From assembly GCA_913775265.1 (NCBI GenBank), contig CAJYJH010000071.1, forward strand, positions 1 through 64,000: a DNA stretch of 64,000 bases. Direction: 5' to 3'. Made by a program: the position numbers and the translations under genes. This document shows, one piece after another, positions 25,639-33,959 of the stretch. The notes beneath the pieces were generated by a model, which was not told where the DNA came from, did no database searches, and worked only from the letters and a program-made list of their open reading frames with translations. Within the stretch, counting starts at the first letter, position 1. Each line of letters begins with the position of its first letter. This stretch comes from an uncultured Mucilaginibacter sp. (lineage in GTDB: Bacteria; Bacteroidota; Bacteroidia; Sphingobacteriales; Sphingobacteriaceae).

Positions 25639-25863
25639 ATGTTAGTCGACATGTTTACTTACAAGATTGGCCAACTGGCAGTTATCGTTAAAAAAATGGC
25701 AGAGGATAAAAGGCAAGCAATTTCACAAAATGACAGAGTGTCATGTGGTTTTGTATTAAACGTACAAATATTTGAAATATTGCGTTTAAGAAAACAATGG
25801 CATAATTATGAACGATTTATTTTTGATTCGTTCTTTAAAAGAAGAAAAGCCTGTAAGGAGTAG
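25639..25863 (+). CDS. Possible small basic ORF (74 aa)
   Basis: The frame has an acceptable upstream purine-rich stretch (AAAGGAAAT) and encodes a basic peptide (LRLRKQWHNYERF, C-terminus FFKRRKACKE). No family recognised. It begins 36 bases from the divergent HEPN gene. Its amino-acid make-up is not clearly protein-like, so it may be chance. Bases 25864-26105 hold no gene, only A/T-rich sequence with likely promoter elements. Confidence 0.3.
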   Translation: MLVDMFTYKIGQLAVIVKKMAEDKRQAISQNDRVSCGFVLNVQIFEILRLRKQWHNYERFIFDSFFKRRKACKE

Positions 25864-26105
25864 TGATCCGAACAAGCTTTATAGTGTGTCATGTGTTTCA
25901 GGAAACGGATAATCACCGTTGACGTACTATTATGACGGTTATTTTTTTATTTTACGGCGCAAAGGTATCAAAAGTTTGATTTTTTCGAAGTTTTAGTTCA
26001 TTGTAACGGAAATATTATCATCATATCTTAAATACCTGTTTCCGGAGTAGACCGCTTGACACGAAATAGAATGGCGGCCAATATTGATTTTGCAAGCAAA
26101 TATTT

Positions 26106-26237
26106 ATGCAGAAACAAGTACTTACGGATGCTATGCACCGACCAGGAGCGGTAAATCAACCCAACTCCCTACACCGCTCAAAAAGCGGAATTAAAAATTT
26201 TATTAACGTAGATGTTCAGGAAAGGAGAAAGCTGTAA
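26106..26237 (+). CDS. 43-aa leader ORF coupled to the MBL gene
   Basis: ATG 26106 to TAA 26237 encodes 43 residues (MQKQVLTDAMHRPGAVNQPN...NVDVQERRKL). The TAA overlaps the ATG of the MBL gene as TAATG, an arrangement that favours translational coupling. It ends in no Gly-Gly and is too short for a ubiquitin fold, so it is not the modifier. It may be a leader peptide, the remnant of a longer gene, or chance. Confidence 0.4.
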   Translation: MQKQVLTDAMHRPGAVNQPNSLHRSKSGIKNFINVDVQERRKL

Positions 26238-27427
26238 TGGCAGATTCAGGAAAGAACACTATTAAGTACTACCCCGTTTGTAATGGTGATATGACACTGA
26301 TTACTTTGGCAGATAAAACTACTATACTGGTAGACTGCAACATAAGGGAATCAGCTAAGGGTGATGATGATGAAGATTTATTTGACGTTCATGAAGACCT
26401 GCTAAAATCCATCCAGAAGGACAAAGACGGTATTCCTTTCGTTGACGTTTTTATTCTAACCCACGGTGATAATGATCATTGTCGCGGATATAAAAAGAAC
26501 TTCTATCAAGGTGACCCCAAAAACTATTCATCAACCGATAAGAAAAATAACCTTATCCGGGTCGATGCAATGTGGTTTTCGCCTATGATCGCGGAAGCGC
26601 ATGATAATGAGGACGAAAGAGTTTATCAGAAAGAGGCCGAGAGAAGGTTAAAGTTGCACAGAAATGGAACTGGCGGCAAAGATGACGCTGGCAACAGGAT
26701 CAGGATTATCGGCTATGATGGTAATGAAAAGTACGAAGATCTTGATGATTTGCGTTCGCTCCCAGGAGACGTTGTTGCTCGTTTTAATGACAAGGATCAG
26801 GACACGTTTTCTATTTTTGTTCACTCGCCTTTTAAAGAGCATTTAACATCAGCAACAAAGGACAAAAACTCAACAAGTATCGTTTTTCAGGCTCGTTTTA
26901 AGGAAAAGAAGGCAGACACTAAGTTTATAACCCTGGCGATGTTTGGAGGCGATTCTGACCACTATGCCTGGGACACCATCCTGACCAAAACAAAGAAATC
27001 AGGAAAAGATGAAAGTGAGAGCGCACTGGATTGGGATATTTTTTTGTCGCCGCACCATTGCTCCTGGTCATTTTTTAATGACCGCCCATACGTGGACAAT
27101 AAAGAAGCAAAGAAAACTTCGCTTCAGGTATTGGACTACAAACGCGGCACAAGCCCTAAAGTAATCGCTTCCTGTAAGAAGATTGTGGAGGCCAAACCCA
27201 ATCCGCCGCACAATGCGGCTAAGAAAGAATATGTAAAAAAGGTCGGCGATGCAAACTTCCTGAACACTACTGTTCATGATGTAAAAAACGGTACACCGCA
27301 ACCAATCATATTTGAGATTACTACACAAGGCCCAATGAAACCAAAGGCTGCTGAAGGCTCTGCCAAAGCAGTTGGCGCTGCGGCTTTAGGTGTGGTTAAT
27401 TCGACATCAAAGTATGGCAGCCGATAG
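26237..27427 (+). CDS. MBL-fold hydrolase 1 of ubiquitin-like operon
   Basis: The 396-residue protein has a metallo-beta-lactamase fold. The metal motif reads HGDNDH (residues 76-81), so the second His of HxHxDH is replaced by Asp. A later SPHHCSW gives a further metal-ligand-like His pair (about 272). The N-terminal YYPVCNGDMTLITLADKTTILVDCN is the usual first beta-alpha of ComEC/Rec2-type MBL proteins. The C-terminal 30 residues are Ala/Gly-rich and probably flexible. It overlaps the next gene by 14 bases. Substrate unknown; a nuclease or a peptidase-like hydrolase acting with the conjugation enzymes is possible. Confidence 0.82.
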   Translation: MADSGKNTIKYYPVCNGDMTLITLADKTTILVDCNIRESAKGDDDEDLFDVHEDLLKSIQKDKDGIPFVDVFILTHGDNDHCRGYKKNFYQGDPKNYSSTDKKNNLIRVDAMWFSPMIAEAHDNEDERVYQKEAERRLKLHRNGTGGKDDAGNRIRIIGYDGNEKYEDLDDLRSLPGDVVARFNDKDQDTFSIFVHSPFKEHLTSATKDKNSTSIVFQARFKEKKADTKFITLAMFGGDSDHYAWDTILTKTKKSGKDESESALDWDIFLSPHHCSWSFFNDRPYVDNKEAKKTSLQVLDYKRGTSPKVIASCKKIVEAKPNPPHNAAKKEYVKKVGDANFLNTTVHDVKNGTPQPIIFEITTQGPMKPKAAEGSAKAVGAAALGVVNSTSKYGSR

Positions 27428-29696
27428 ATTTAGTGATACGCTCCCGGCTTTTGCTGGAAATATAGAGAATCCTGCGTTGCAGGATTCTCTTGTTTATTTA
27501 AGGACGTTTTTAGGAGCTGATTTTCGCATACTGGAATGGTCTGAAAAAAGGGTTGCAGTGCCTGTCAATGTTACGGTAGATCTTCCCAGTTTAGGGAACT
27601 ATAATAACATTGATATACAACCTATTGAGCCCGTCTTGCTGGTTTTTGATGTTGAGAATTATCCTGTTGAAGCACCAAAGGTATTTACCGACAGGCTGGA
27701 CTTTCCTAAAGACAAACTTGCACACCTATATGTAGCGGTAAACGGTAAACCACCGGCTTTCTGTTATGTTCGGGGCAGTAGCAATGAGTGGTATGCGAAC
27801 AAACGCATTCAAGATTTGATTGTCAGGATTGGCAATTGGTTACGTGATGCTGCAGCAGGAGAGCTTTCGGCAGATGGTGATCAATTTGAGCCATTACGCC
27901 TTGAAGGTTACAACGGCACCAATACCTATGATTATGACCAGCTTGCAGATATAGTCAACAACAAAAGATCCTTTGTTCCGGGGCAAAACTGGACATTGGG
28001 ACTGTTTGAGCGGAAAGATAAAAATGTTGCAAGTTACACGTTGGTGAAAATTCTGACCCTGGGCAATGCAACTACCATCATTGCGGAATTTGACGAGGAA
28101 AAAAAGAAAGATAAAGAAGCGGCAGATAAAAAGCGTTACCACTACGGGTACATTATCTGGAACAACGACGATCAAACTTTTGAAGAATACGATATAGCAC
28201 TTCCAAGTGATTGGGAATCATTTAAAGTGTTTTGTAATCGCTACAAGCTTGACTATACTGCTTTTGAAGACATGGTTAGTACAGGAGATGGTAATTATTA
28301 TGTGTATTTTCCGGTAATATTAGCTATTAAACGCCCAGCCAACCTTATCGGCTTTTCATCAAATATTGAATTTGTAAACCTTAAGTTCAAAGTTGATACG
28401 GACGATAAAGAGGGTGGTAAAATCATCAATAATGTTCCTGTATTATTTCAATCGCACAATCAACCATTGACAGAAGCCAAAGCAATGCAGATTTCGGGAA
28501 GTACCGGAAATTTTCCCAGCCGTTCAGTAGTTTTTGGTTGTGGTGCTTTGGGATCAAAGATAGTGATGCACTTTGGCCGATCTGGTTTAACTGCACTTAC
28601 GCTAATTGATCCCGACCATATATCTCCACATAATTTAATACGCCATACGCTATCAGCACATGATATAGGTGTGAATAAAGCTGATGGGGTTGCCGATGCC
28701 ATAAAAAAAATGTTTCCGCAATCTACCACCAGTAAAATGATAAGCGGCCCATCCTTTAAAGATGGATTGTTTGATAAACCCGAAACGTTTGAAAATTACG
28801 AATGGGTATTTGATTTCACGGCATCCGAGGCTTTTTTTAACAAGCTTGCTGTTACTAAAAGCATGGAAAAATCCCAGGTATGTAGTGTGAGTATATCTGA
28901 CTTTGGCAATTTGGGTATCATGTTGAAAGAAGGTGAAGCAAGAAATCCGCGTATTGATGACCTGCAAGCACATCTGTATAGTCAATATCGGAATGATGAG
29001 AAGATTGAAGAATGGTTGGCACGTGAACGTGCCGCTGCTTCAACAGGCAATCTTACTGTACATGTTGGGGTGGGTTGCAATTCTGAAACCACTATACTTT
29101 CGGACGAAAAGGTGTCTGGACATGCGGCTTTTATTGCTGGTGCAATCAAACACATCATGAAGAAAGACGACAAATCCGCAAAAATCGTCCTTAGTAGATT
29201 TGATGAAGGGGAAAACTACGGTATACAGACACAAACTATAAATGTGGCACCTTTTGACGTTATTCAGGCGATTAACGACCCAAGTTGGTCAATTCGTTTC
29301 AAAGCGGGTATTCTGGATCAGATTACTGTAGATGCCCATAAGGCTAAAAGAAAAGAAACAGGCGGGGTATTTGTCGGAATTGCTAATTATAAGACCAAGA
29401 CAATCCACGTGGTTGATCTTATATCCGCTCCACCTGACAGTAGGGCTAACAGCGTATGTTTTTTTAGAGGTCATCAAGAACTGCCGGAACAAATTGATAA
29501 AGTTAATATGGGGTCTGGTGGGCAACTTGGCTACATCGGTGAGTGGCATTCTCACCCTTTAGGGCCAAATGGGCTAAGTGATGTGGATATGCAAAGTGTT
29601 TATCGCCATAAAGCTGAATTTTCAGAGATGACTACACCGCTACCTGTTTTTTTAACCGTGGTAACTCCGGCAGGAATTTTACCATTTGTATTTTAA
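27414..29696 (+). CDS. E2-E1-JAB triple-fusion ubiquitin-like enzyme
   Basis: From ATG 27414 the protein has 760 residues (ATG 27390 would add 8 and overlap more). Residues about 40-165 look like an E2/UBC fold, with a candidate thioester Cys117 in PPAFCYVRGSSNEWY before the LIVRIGNWLRDAA helix. Residues about 365-620 are a ThiF/E1 adenylating domain: GCGALGS (375-381), LTLIDPDHISPHNLIRH, and candidate thioester cysteines at 490 and 555 (GVGCNSET). Residues about 640-760 are a JAB/JAMM peptidase: Glu648 (ETGG), H712-S-H714 and Asp725, a full E...HxH-x10-D zinc site. One chain could thus activate, transfer and remove a modifier. Fusions like this are known from comparative work on prokaryotic ubiquitin systems; Cap2/Cap3 of CBASS and Bil proteins are the studied relatives. 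Confidence 0.88.
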   Translation: MAADRFSDTLPAFAGNIENPALQDSLVYLRTFLGADFRILEWSEKRVAVPVNVTVDLPSLGNYNNIDIQPIEPVLLVFDVENYPVEAPKVFTDRLDFPKDKLAHLYVAVNGKPPAFCYVRGSSNEWYANKRIQDLIVRIGNWLRDAAAGELSADGDQFEPLRLEGYNGTNTYDYDQLADIVNNKRSFVPGQNWTLGLFERKDKNVASYTLVKILTLGNATTIIAEFDEEKKKDKEAADKKRYHYGYIIWNNDDQTFEEYDIALPSDWESFKVFCNRYKLDYTAFEDMVSTGDGNYYVYFPVILAIKRPANLIGFSSNIEFVNLKFKVDTDDKEGGKIINNVPVLFQSHNQPLTEAKAMQISGSTGNFPSRSVVFGCGALGSKIVMHFGRSGLTALTLIDPDHISPHNLIRHTLSAHDIGVNKADGVADAIKKMFPQSTTSKMISGPSFKDGLFDKPETFENYEWVFDFTASEAFFNKLAVTKSMEKSQVCSVSISDFGNLGIMLKEGEARNPRIDDLQAHLYSQYRNDEKIEEWLARERAAASTGNLTVHVGVGCNSETTILSDEKVSGHAAFIAGAIKHIMKKDDKSAKIVLSRFDEGENYGIQTQTINVAPFDVIQAINDPSWSIRFKAGILDQITVDAHKAKRKETGGVFVGIANYKTKTIHVVDLISAPPDSRANSVCFFRGHQELPEQIDKVNMGSGGQLGYIGEWHSHPLGPNGLSDVDMQSVYRHKAEFSEMTTPLPVFLTVVTPAGILPFVF

Positions 29697-29713
29697 CTCT
29701 TAACCAAACGATC

Positions 29714-30427
29714 ATGGACAAGTATTCCTTAAATGCTCGCATATATCCAATTGTGATTTTCTATATGCCAGCCGTAATTTTGGCAGTGCTGTTTTCTCTT
29801 AAGTTTGATAAATATGTTCACTTATTTACCTCATTTGGCATTGTCGGAGCGCTATCTTATTTATTCTCACAATTAGGAAGAGATGGTGGGAAGAAAAAGG
29901 AGAAGGAATTGTGGAAATCCTGGGGAGGTGCTCCGACAACTCAACTTCTTAGGTGGCGCAATACAGAAATAAATCTAAATACAAAAAAGCGCTACCATAG
30001 CAAGCTGAATGCTTTGTGCTCACTTGATAATCTTCCTGATCTTAATTTTGAGCAATCTAATCCAGATGAAGCTGATGAGGCATATCAGGCATGGACGAAA
30101 TTCCTAATTTCTAAAACACGGGATAATAAAAAGTTTTCAGTTTTATTTAAAGACAACATGAACTACGGATTCCGAAGAAATTTATGGGGGATGAAAACCT
30201 ATGCAATATCGCTTATCATCATTCTCATGGCGAGCACATTTGTATACTACTGGGTTACTACAAATACTCCCAATGTTATTTTGTACCCGACTGAATTTAT
30301 AATTGCAGAAGGTATACTGCTGGTCATACTATTGTTTTGGGTCTTTGTAATCAACAAAAACTGGATCAAAGTTCCTGCTTTCGCTTATGCTGAAAGATTA
30401 TTAGAAACCGTTGAAGAAATTAATTAA
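29714..30427 (+). CDS. Four-TM protein of ubiquitin-like operon
   Basis: The 237-residue protein has two N-terminal TM helices (IYPIVIFYMPAVILAVLFSL and YVHLFTSFGIVGALSYLF), a cytoplasmic insert of about 100 residues, and two C-terminal TM helices (YAISLIIILMASTFVYYWV and FIIAEGILLVILLFWVFVI). This 2+2 layout resembles S-4TM and SLATT effectors linked to nucleotide- and ubiquitin-like defence. It starts 17 bases after the E2-E1-JAB gene. A pore-forming effector held in check by modification is a reasonable hypothesis; the sequence does not prove it. Confidence 0.65.
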   Translation: MDKYSLNARIYPIVIFYMPAVILAVLFSLKFDKYVHLFTSFGIVGALSYLFSQLGRDGGKKKEKELWKSWGGAPTTQLLRWRNTEINLNTKKRYHSKLNALCSLDNLPDLNFEQSNPDEADEAYQAWTKFLISKTRDNKKFSVLFKDNMNYGFRRNLWGMKTYAISLIIILMASTFVYYWVTTNTPNVILYPTEFIIAEGILLVILLFWVFVINKNWIKVPAFAYAERLLETVEEIN

Positions 30428-30430
30428 TCT

Positions 30431-31303
30431 ATGTCGCAAGTAGAAATGATATTTTGGGATGTACAACATGGCAATGCTTTGTATATCAAAACTCCCAATA
30501 ACAAACATATTGTTATTGACTTGGGAATAGGTGATTATTCTGGCAGTAATGAAAGATTTAGCCCACTTGAAGCACTGCGTGCAAAAGGTGTGACCCAGCT
30601 AGATCACGTATTGATCACGCACCCACATCTCGATCACTTTGATGATATTTTAAACTTTGACAAATTTAATCCAAAAGTCTTAACAACACCACGTTACCTA
30701 TCAGATGAAGAAATTCTTAGCGGAGCGCGAAGTGGGGACAGGCCAAAATTTGACAAATACTTGGAAATCAGAAAACGATATAGTTCTAACGTAGAAGCAG
30801 GGTCGTCCAGTGACCTAAGCTTAGTGGACAATTTTGGAGGGGTTAAATTCACGAAGTTTTCATCACGGCTGCTGCCGCATAATAATTTTAACAATCACAG
30901 CATTTTAACGGTCATTGAATATGCAAGTAATAAAATTGTAATTCCGGGAGATAATGAAATTGCTTCTATTAACCAAATGATGCTTGGCAAGCCATTTAGA
31001 GACTCTGTTGCAAATGCAGACATTTTATTAGCTCCCCATCATGGTAGGGAATCTGCTTACTCTTCTGATTTTGTAAAGCTCGTCAATCCAAGATTAACAA
31101 TAGTATCTGATGGCTCTCTTTGCGATACCAGCGCCAATCACCGTTATTCAGCAAACAGTCGAGGATGGAAAGTATTTAAGTTCGATGGATCTCATGAAGT
31201 AAGGAAATGCTTAACAACGAATTGCGATGGAGAAGTCTACGTTAAGTTTGGGCCGAGCAATACGCCCGGTTATACTAATTTTTTGAACGTAAAAATTCAG
31301 TAA
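30431..31303 (+). CDS. MBL-fold hydrolase 2 of ubiquitin-like operon
   Basis: This 290-residue MBL-fold protein has a complete metal site: HPHLDH (residues 64-69), the Asp of VIPGDNE (about 177) and PHHGRES (His203-His204). The layout is ComEC/Rec2-like (first strand MIFWDVQHGNALYIK). It starts 3 bases after the four-TM gene and is the last gene before a strong terminator at 31459-31490. The operon thus has two different MBL proteins, one with a canonical and one with an altered metal motif. Substrate unknown. Confidence 0.82.
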   Translation: MSQVEMIFWDVQHGNALYIKTPNNKHIVIDLGIGDYSGSNERFSPLEALRAKGVTQLDHVLITHPHLDHFDDILNFDKFNPKVLTTPRYLSDEEILSGARSGDRPKFDKYLEIRKRYSSNVEAGSSSDLSLVDNFGGVKFTKFSSRLLPHNNFNNHSILTVIEYASNKIVIPGDNEIASINQMMLGKPFRDSVANADILLAPHHGRESAYSSDFVKLVNPRLTIVSDGSLCDTSANHRYSANSRGWKVFKFDGSHEVRKCLTTNCDGEVYVKFGPSNTPGYTNFLNVKIQ

Positions 31304-31458
31304 CGTATTAGTTGGTTAATTATTAAAATCCTTCTATCCTGATTCTAAAAATCCGGTTTTGTTTTTTCATTATCCTCCATTAGTATCTATAATGCGATTT
31401 TCTTTACATCTGTTAAAACCTCAGTTGACAACAATCCAGTTTTAGTACAAAATTACAT

Positions 31459-31490
31459 ACCGTAAGTCCAACGTATGTTGGGCTTACGGT
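31459..31490 (+). terminator. Terminator of the ubiquitin-like operon
   Basis: ACCGTAAGTCCAAC and GTTGGGCTTACGGT form a 14-bp stem (one T-G wobble) with a GTAT loop, followed by CTTTTATTAT. It is a strong intrinsic terminator about 155 bases after the second MBL gene. Bases 31304-31458 contain nothing else recognised. Confidence 0.8.
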
Positions 31491-31584
31491 CTTTTATTAT
31501 GACTTAATTGAGTCCAATCAACTTGCCATCAAGTTTTGTCAACAATTGATAACTATTTATCATCTACACCATTTGACCTGTCCT

Positions 31585-31614
31585 AAAATGGCTTTACAAA
31601 CGCAAAGCCATTTT
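31585..31614. terminator. Hairpin between cargo operon and integrase
   Basis: AAAATGGCTTT and AAAGCCATTTT are perfect 11-bp arms with an 8-base loop, about 35 bases beyond the integrase stop (minus strand). The A/T ends make it usable in both directions. Confidence 0.7.
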
Positions 31615-31650
31615 GGAACTGATTGATAGATAGGATTGTTGTATCTCTGA

Positions 31651-32877
31651 CTATTTCGATAACTTTCTTTGAAGCATTTTCATATCTTCCTTTAGTTTCC
31701 GTTCAACCACCTTAGCATAAATTTGTGTAGTTGTAATTTTTGTATGTCCCAATATTTTACTGACGGTTTCGATAGGTACACCATTCGATAATGTTACCGT
31801 AGTAGCAAAAGTATGTCGAGCTATATGAAAGGTCACGTTTTTAATGATATCGCAGCGATCCGCGATTTCCTTCAGGTAGCTATTTACTTTTTGGTTTGAT
31901 ATCTTCGGAAACACACGCCCATCATATAAAGCGCGCTCATTGTCTTTATACTTATCAAGGATGCCTAATGCCTTAGGCAGTAACGGCACTATCACAGGTA
32001 TAAGCGTTTTTTCTCTGCATGTTCTAATCCAACGGTCGCCATCAGCACCAGTCACAATATGTTCTGGCTCCAAATTGCTCACATCAACGTAAGACAGACC
32101 TGTATAGCAGCAAAACACAAACATGTCTCTCACCATCTCTAAGCGTTCAATTTTAAGGTTTTTTTCTTCTATAGCTTTTAATTCGACTTCAGATAATTGC
32201 TCGCGGTTAACCTTTTGAATTTTTAACTTATAGGTCGCAAAAGGGTCTGTATCAATCCAATTAAGATTTAACGCTAAATTGGTCATCTTTTTCAGCCGAA
32301 TGATGTGTTTCATCACACCGTTGTTATTAAGTGGCTTCTGATGGTCTTTAGGTTTATGATTACGTAGGAATACTTCAAAATCTTTAACAAACTTGTAATT
32401 AAGCTCACGCAAATAAATGTCGGTAGCCTTATAATGCTCACCCAAGAATTTATTTAAGTAACGCTGAGTAACATAATAGTGCTTTAACGTACTCCATTTT
32501 AAATCGGAAGTAGCCGTTTCATTATGGTAACTCATCAAGGTACTAAGCGTGAAAGCTTCCTCCTTTTCACCAAGAAAAAGGCTTTTAATGGATTTGGTAT
32601 TTATCAGCTTTCCTTTTAATTGTAACTCCTTATAGCAGTTACCTAATTTAAGCCTAACCTCTTCCAGATAGGCGTTCAGCTCTTTAATTTCATTCTTAGT
32701 GCCTTTGGCGGCTCCTTTTCCAAAATCCCAAATACTGATGTCAATCATTTTTTGCTTTAAGGCAATAAAGCATTTTTCCTTGTTGATAGTAACCACTACA
32801 TATAGTGGTGCTTTGCCATCCTTCTCCTTATCACTCTTGATCGTAAAGTAAATGCGGAATGACTGCGATGTTTTCAT
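31651..32877 (-). CDS. int: Tyrosine recombinase (ICE integrase)
   Basis: The 408-residue recombinase has an N-terminal arm-binding domain, a SAM-like core-binding domain (about 105-200) and a catalytic domain. HIARHTF (about 350), LGHTKITTTQIY with the nucleophile Tyr (about 383) are present. The first catalytic Arg is replaced by Ser in CYTGLSYVDV (about 260), as is known for IntDOT of CTnDOT. The gene lies at the right end of the ICE, pointing inward, with three repeated AGGTGTTCA-type sites in its upstream 200 bases and tRNA-Met beyond. Confidence 0.93.
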   Translation of the reverse strand: MKTSQSFRIYFTIKSDKEKDGKAPLYVVVTINKEKCFIALKQKMIDISIWDFGKGAAKGTKNEIKELNAYLEEVRLKLGNCYKELQLKGKLINTKSIKSLFLGEKEEAFTLSTLMSYHNETATSDLKWSTLKHYYVTQRYLNKFLGEHYKATDIYLRELNYKFVKDFEVFLRNHKPKDHQKPLNNNGVMKHIIRLKKMTNLALNLNWIDTDPFATYKLKIQKVNREQLSEVELKAIEEKNLKIERLEMVRDMFVFCCYTGLSYVDVSNLEPEHIVTGADGDRWIRTCREKTLIPVIVPLLPKALGILDKYKDNERALYDGRVFPKISNQKVNSYLKEIADRCDIIKNVTFHIARHTFATTVTLSNGVPIETVSKILGHTKITTTQIYAKVVERKLKEDMKMLQRKLSK

Positions 32878-32934
32878 ACAATAACTTTTTTAATGATTAA
32901 TGAATTAGTTACATCCTGTTTCAGCTTCGCTTTC

Positions 32935-33073
32935 AGGTGTTCAAAAGGTGCCCACGGCATTTTCGTTTTTGTGAGTTTTAGTTCACTTAACATATTACTT
33001 ATCAGCGCGTTAAGTCACTTTTGAACACCTAAGGTAAAAACTAATCTCAGGTAGTCAGTTAGGTGTTCAGAAG
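32935..33073. repeat. Three AGGTGTTCAAAAG-type sites, candidate integrase arm sites
   Basis: AGGTGTTCAAAAG occurs at 32935-32947, as its exact reverse complement at 33018-33030, and with one change (AGGTGTTCAGAAG) at 33061-33073. They lie between the integrase start and tRNA-Met. Repeated short sites in both orientations near an attachment site are typical arm-type binding sites for the integrase or for Xis. Confidence 0.6.
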
Positions 33074-33113
33074 TTTGGCTTTCTTTGGGGTTAGGAAGGG
33101 TATAATTAATGAA

Positions 33114-33146
33114 AAAACCCTCTAAATAAGCTATTTAGAGGGTTTT
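33114..33146 (-). terminator. Terminator after tRNA-Met
   Basis: A 15-bp perfect stem (AAAACCCTCTAAATA paired with TATTTAGAGGGTTTT) has an AGC loop. On the minus strand it lies 25 bases past the tRNA 3' end and ends in a T run, so it should end the tRNA transcript. Confidence 0.8.
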
Positions 33147-33171
33147 CGGTGTCTCCAAAGTTGGAGTTTGT

Positions 33172-33244
33172 GCGCCCACCTGGGCTCGAACCAGGGACCA
33201 AAAGATTATGAGTCTTCTACTCTAACCGACTGAGCTATAGGCGC
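33172..33244 (-). tRNA. tRNA-Met (CAT)
   Basis: The minus strand folds into a 73-base tRNA. The acceptor arms GCGCCTA and TGGGCGC pair with one wobble. The D arm has AGCTCAGTCGGTTAGAGT, the anticodon loop is CTCATAA with anticodon CAT, and the T arm has GGTTCGAGCC. CCA is not encoded. CAT could also be a lysidine-type Ile tRNA; elongator Met is likeliest. The ICE lies on its 3' side, the usual arrangement for tRNA-targeted integration. Confidence 0.93.
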
Positions 33245-33318
33245 AGCTCTCGGGGTGATGGAAATTTTGTTTCCGGGTGCAAATTTAGATATTTGCGGCA
33301 ATTACCCAAACACTATTT

Positions 33319-33951
33319 ATGCAAAATATTAAAAACATCATATTCGATTACGGCAATGTTATCTTTAGTATCAATTTTGCCAGGGTGCAGCAGTCGTTCA
33401 AGGCATTGGGCATCAGTAATGTAGATGCGTTTTTTGGTCATTTACAGCAAGATCCCATTTTTGATGCTTTTGACCGCGGGCAGATTACGGCGGCTCAGTT
33501 TCGTGACCGCATCCGCGAAAAAGCTAATAATTCTGATTTAACCGACTACGAAATTGATGCCGCCTGGAATAGTATTTTAGTGGGCATTGCCGAGGGTAAC
33601 CACGATTTGTTGCTGCAACTGAAAGATAAATACCGCACTTTTCTATTAAGTAACATTAACGAAATACATTACGATTTCATTTTAAAATACCTCAAGAAAG
33701 ATTTCAACTTTGACAGTAACGACCACTTGTTCGAGAAAATCTATTACTCACACTTTACCGGTAAACGTAAACCCGAAATTGCCATTTTTGAACAGGTATT
33801 ACAGGAAAATAATCTAAATCCGGCTGAAACTTTATTTATTGACGATAGTCCGCAACACCTGGCTGCGGCGCAAACTTTAGGCATACAAACCTTTTTGATG
33901 AAGTCGCCAGATACCATCCAGGCTTTTGCCCAACGCGAGCATTTGCTATAA
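33319..33951 (+). CDS. HAD-family hydrolase
   Basis: This 210-residue HAD-IA phosphatase-like enzyme has motif I DYGNVI (Asp10; the first Asp nucleophile followed by Gly instead of the more usual DxD), motif II LLSNI (about 114), motif III Lys in GKRKPE (about 149) and motif IV IDDSPQHLAAA (about 174). It has the helical cap of the haloacid dehalogenase/epoxide-hydrolase-like group. It is the first core gene after the tRNA. Substrate unknown. Confidence 0.85.
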   Translation: MQNIKNIIFDYGNVIFSINFARVQQSFKALGISNVDAFFGHLQQDPIFDAFDRGQITAAQFRDRIREKANNSDLTDYEIDAAWNSILVGIAEGNHDLLLQLKDKYRTFLLSNINEIHYDFILKYLKKDFNFDSNDHLFEKIYYSHFTGKRKPEIAIFEQVLQENNLNPAETLFIDDSPQHLAAAQTLGIQTFLMKSPDTIQAFAQREHLL

Positions 33952-33959
33952 CAAAAAAA

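Noticed and set aside
25639..25863. Ubiquitin-like modifier gene upstream of the operon
   Set aside because: The 74-residue frame has no beta-grasp pattern and no Gly-Gly end; it is listed only as a doubtful ORF.
27414..29696. CBASS type II operon
   Set aside because: E1/E2/JAB chemistry fits, but there is no CD-NTase gene anywhere in 24.7-31.4 kb, so the locus is not CBASS as defined.
33114..33146. Left-over ICE end or attachment core
   Set aside because: The 15-bp stem with T run on the tRNA strand is explained as the tRNA terminator.
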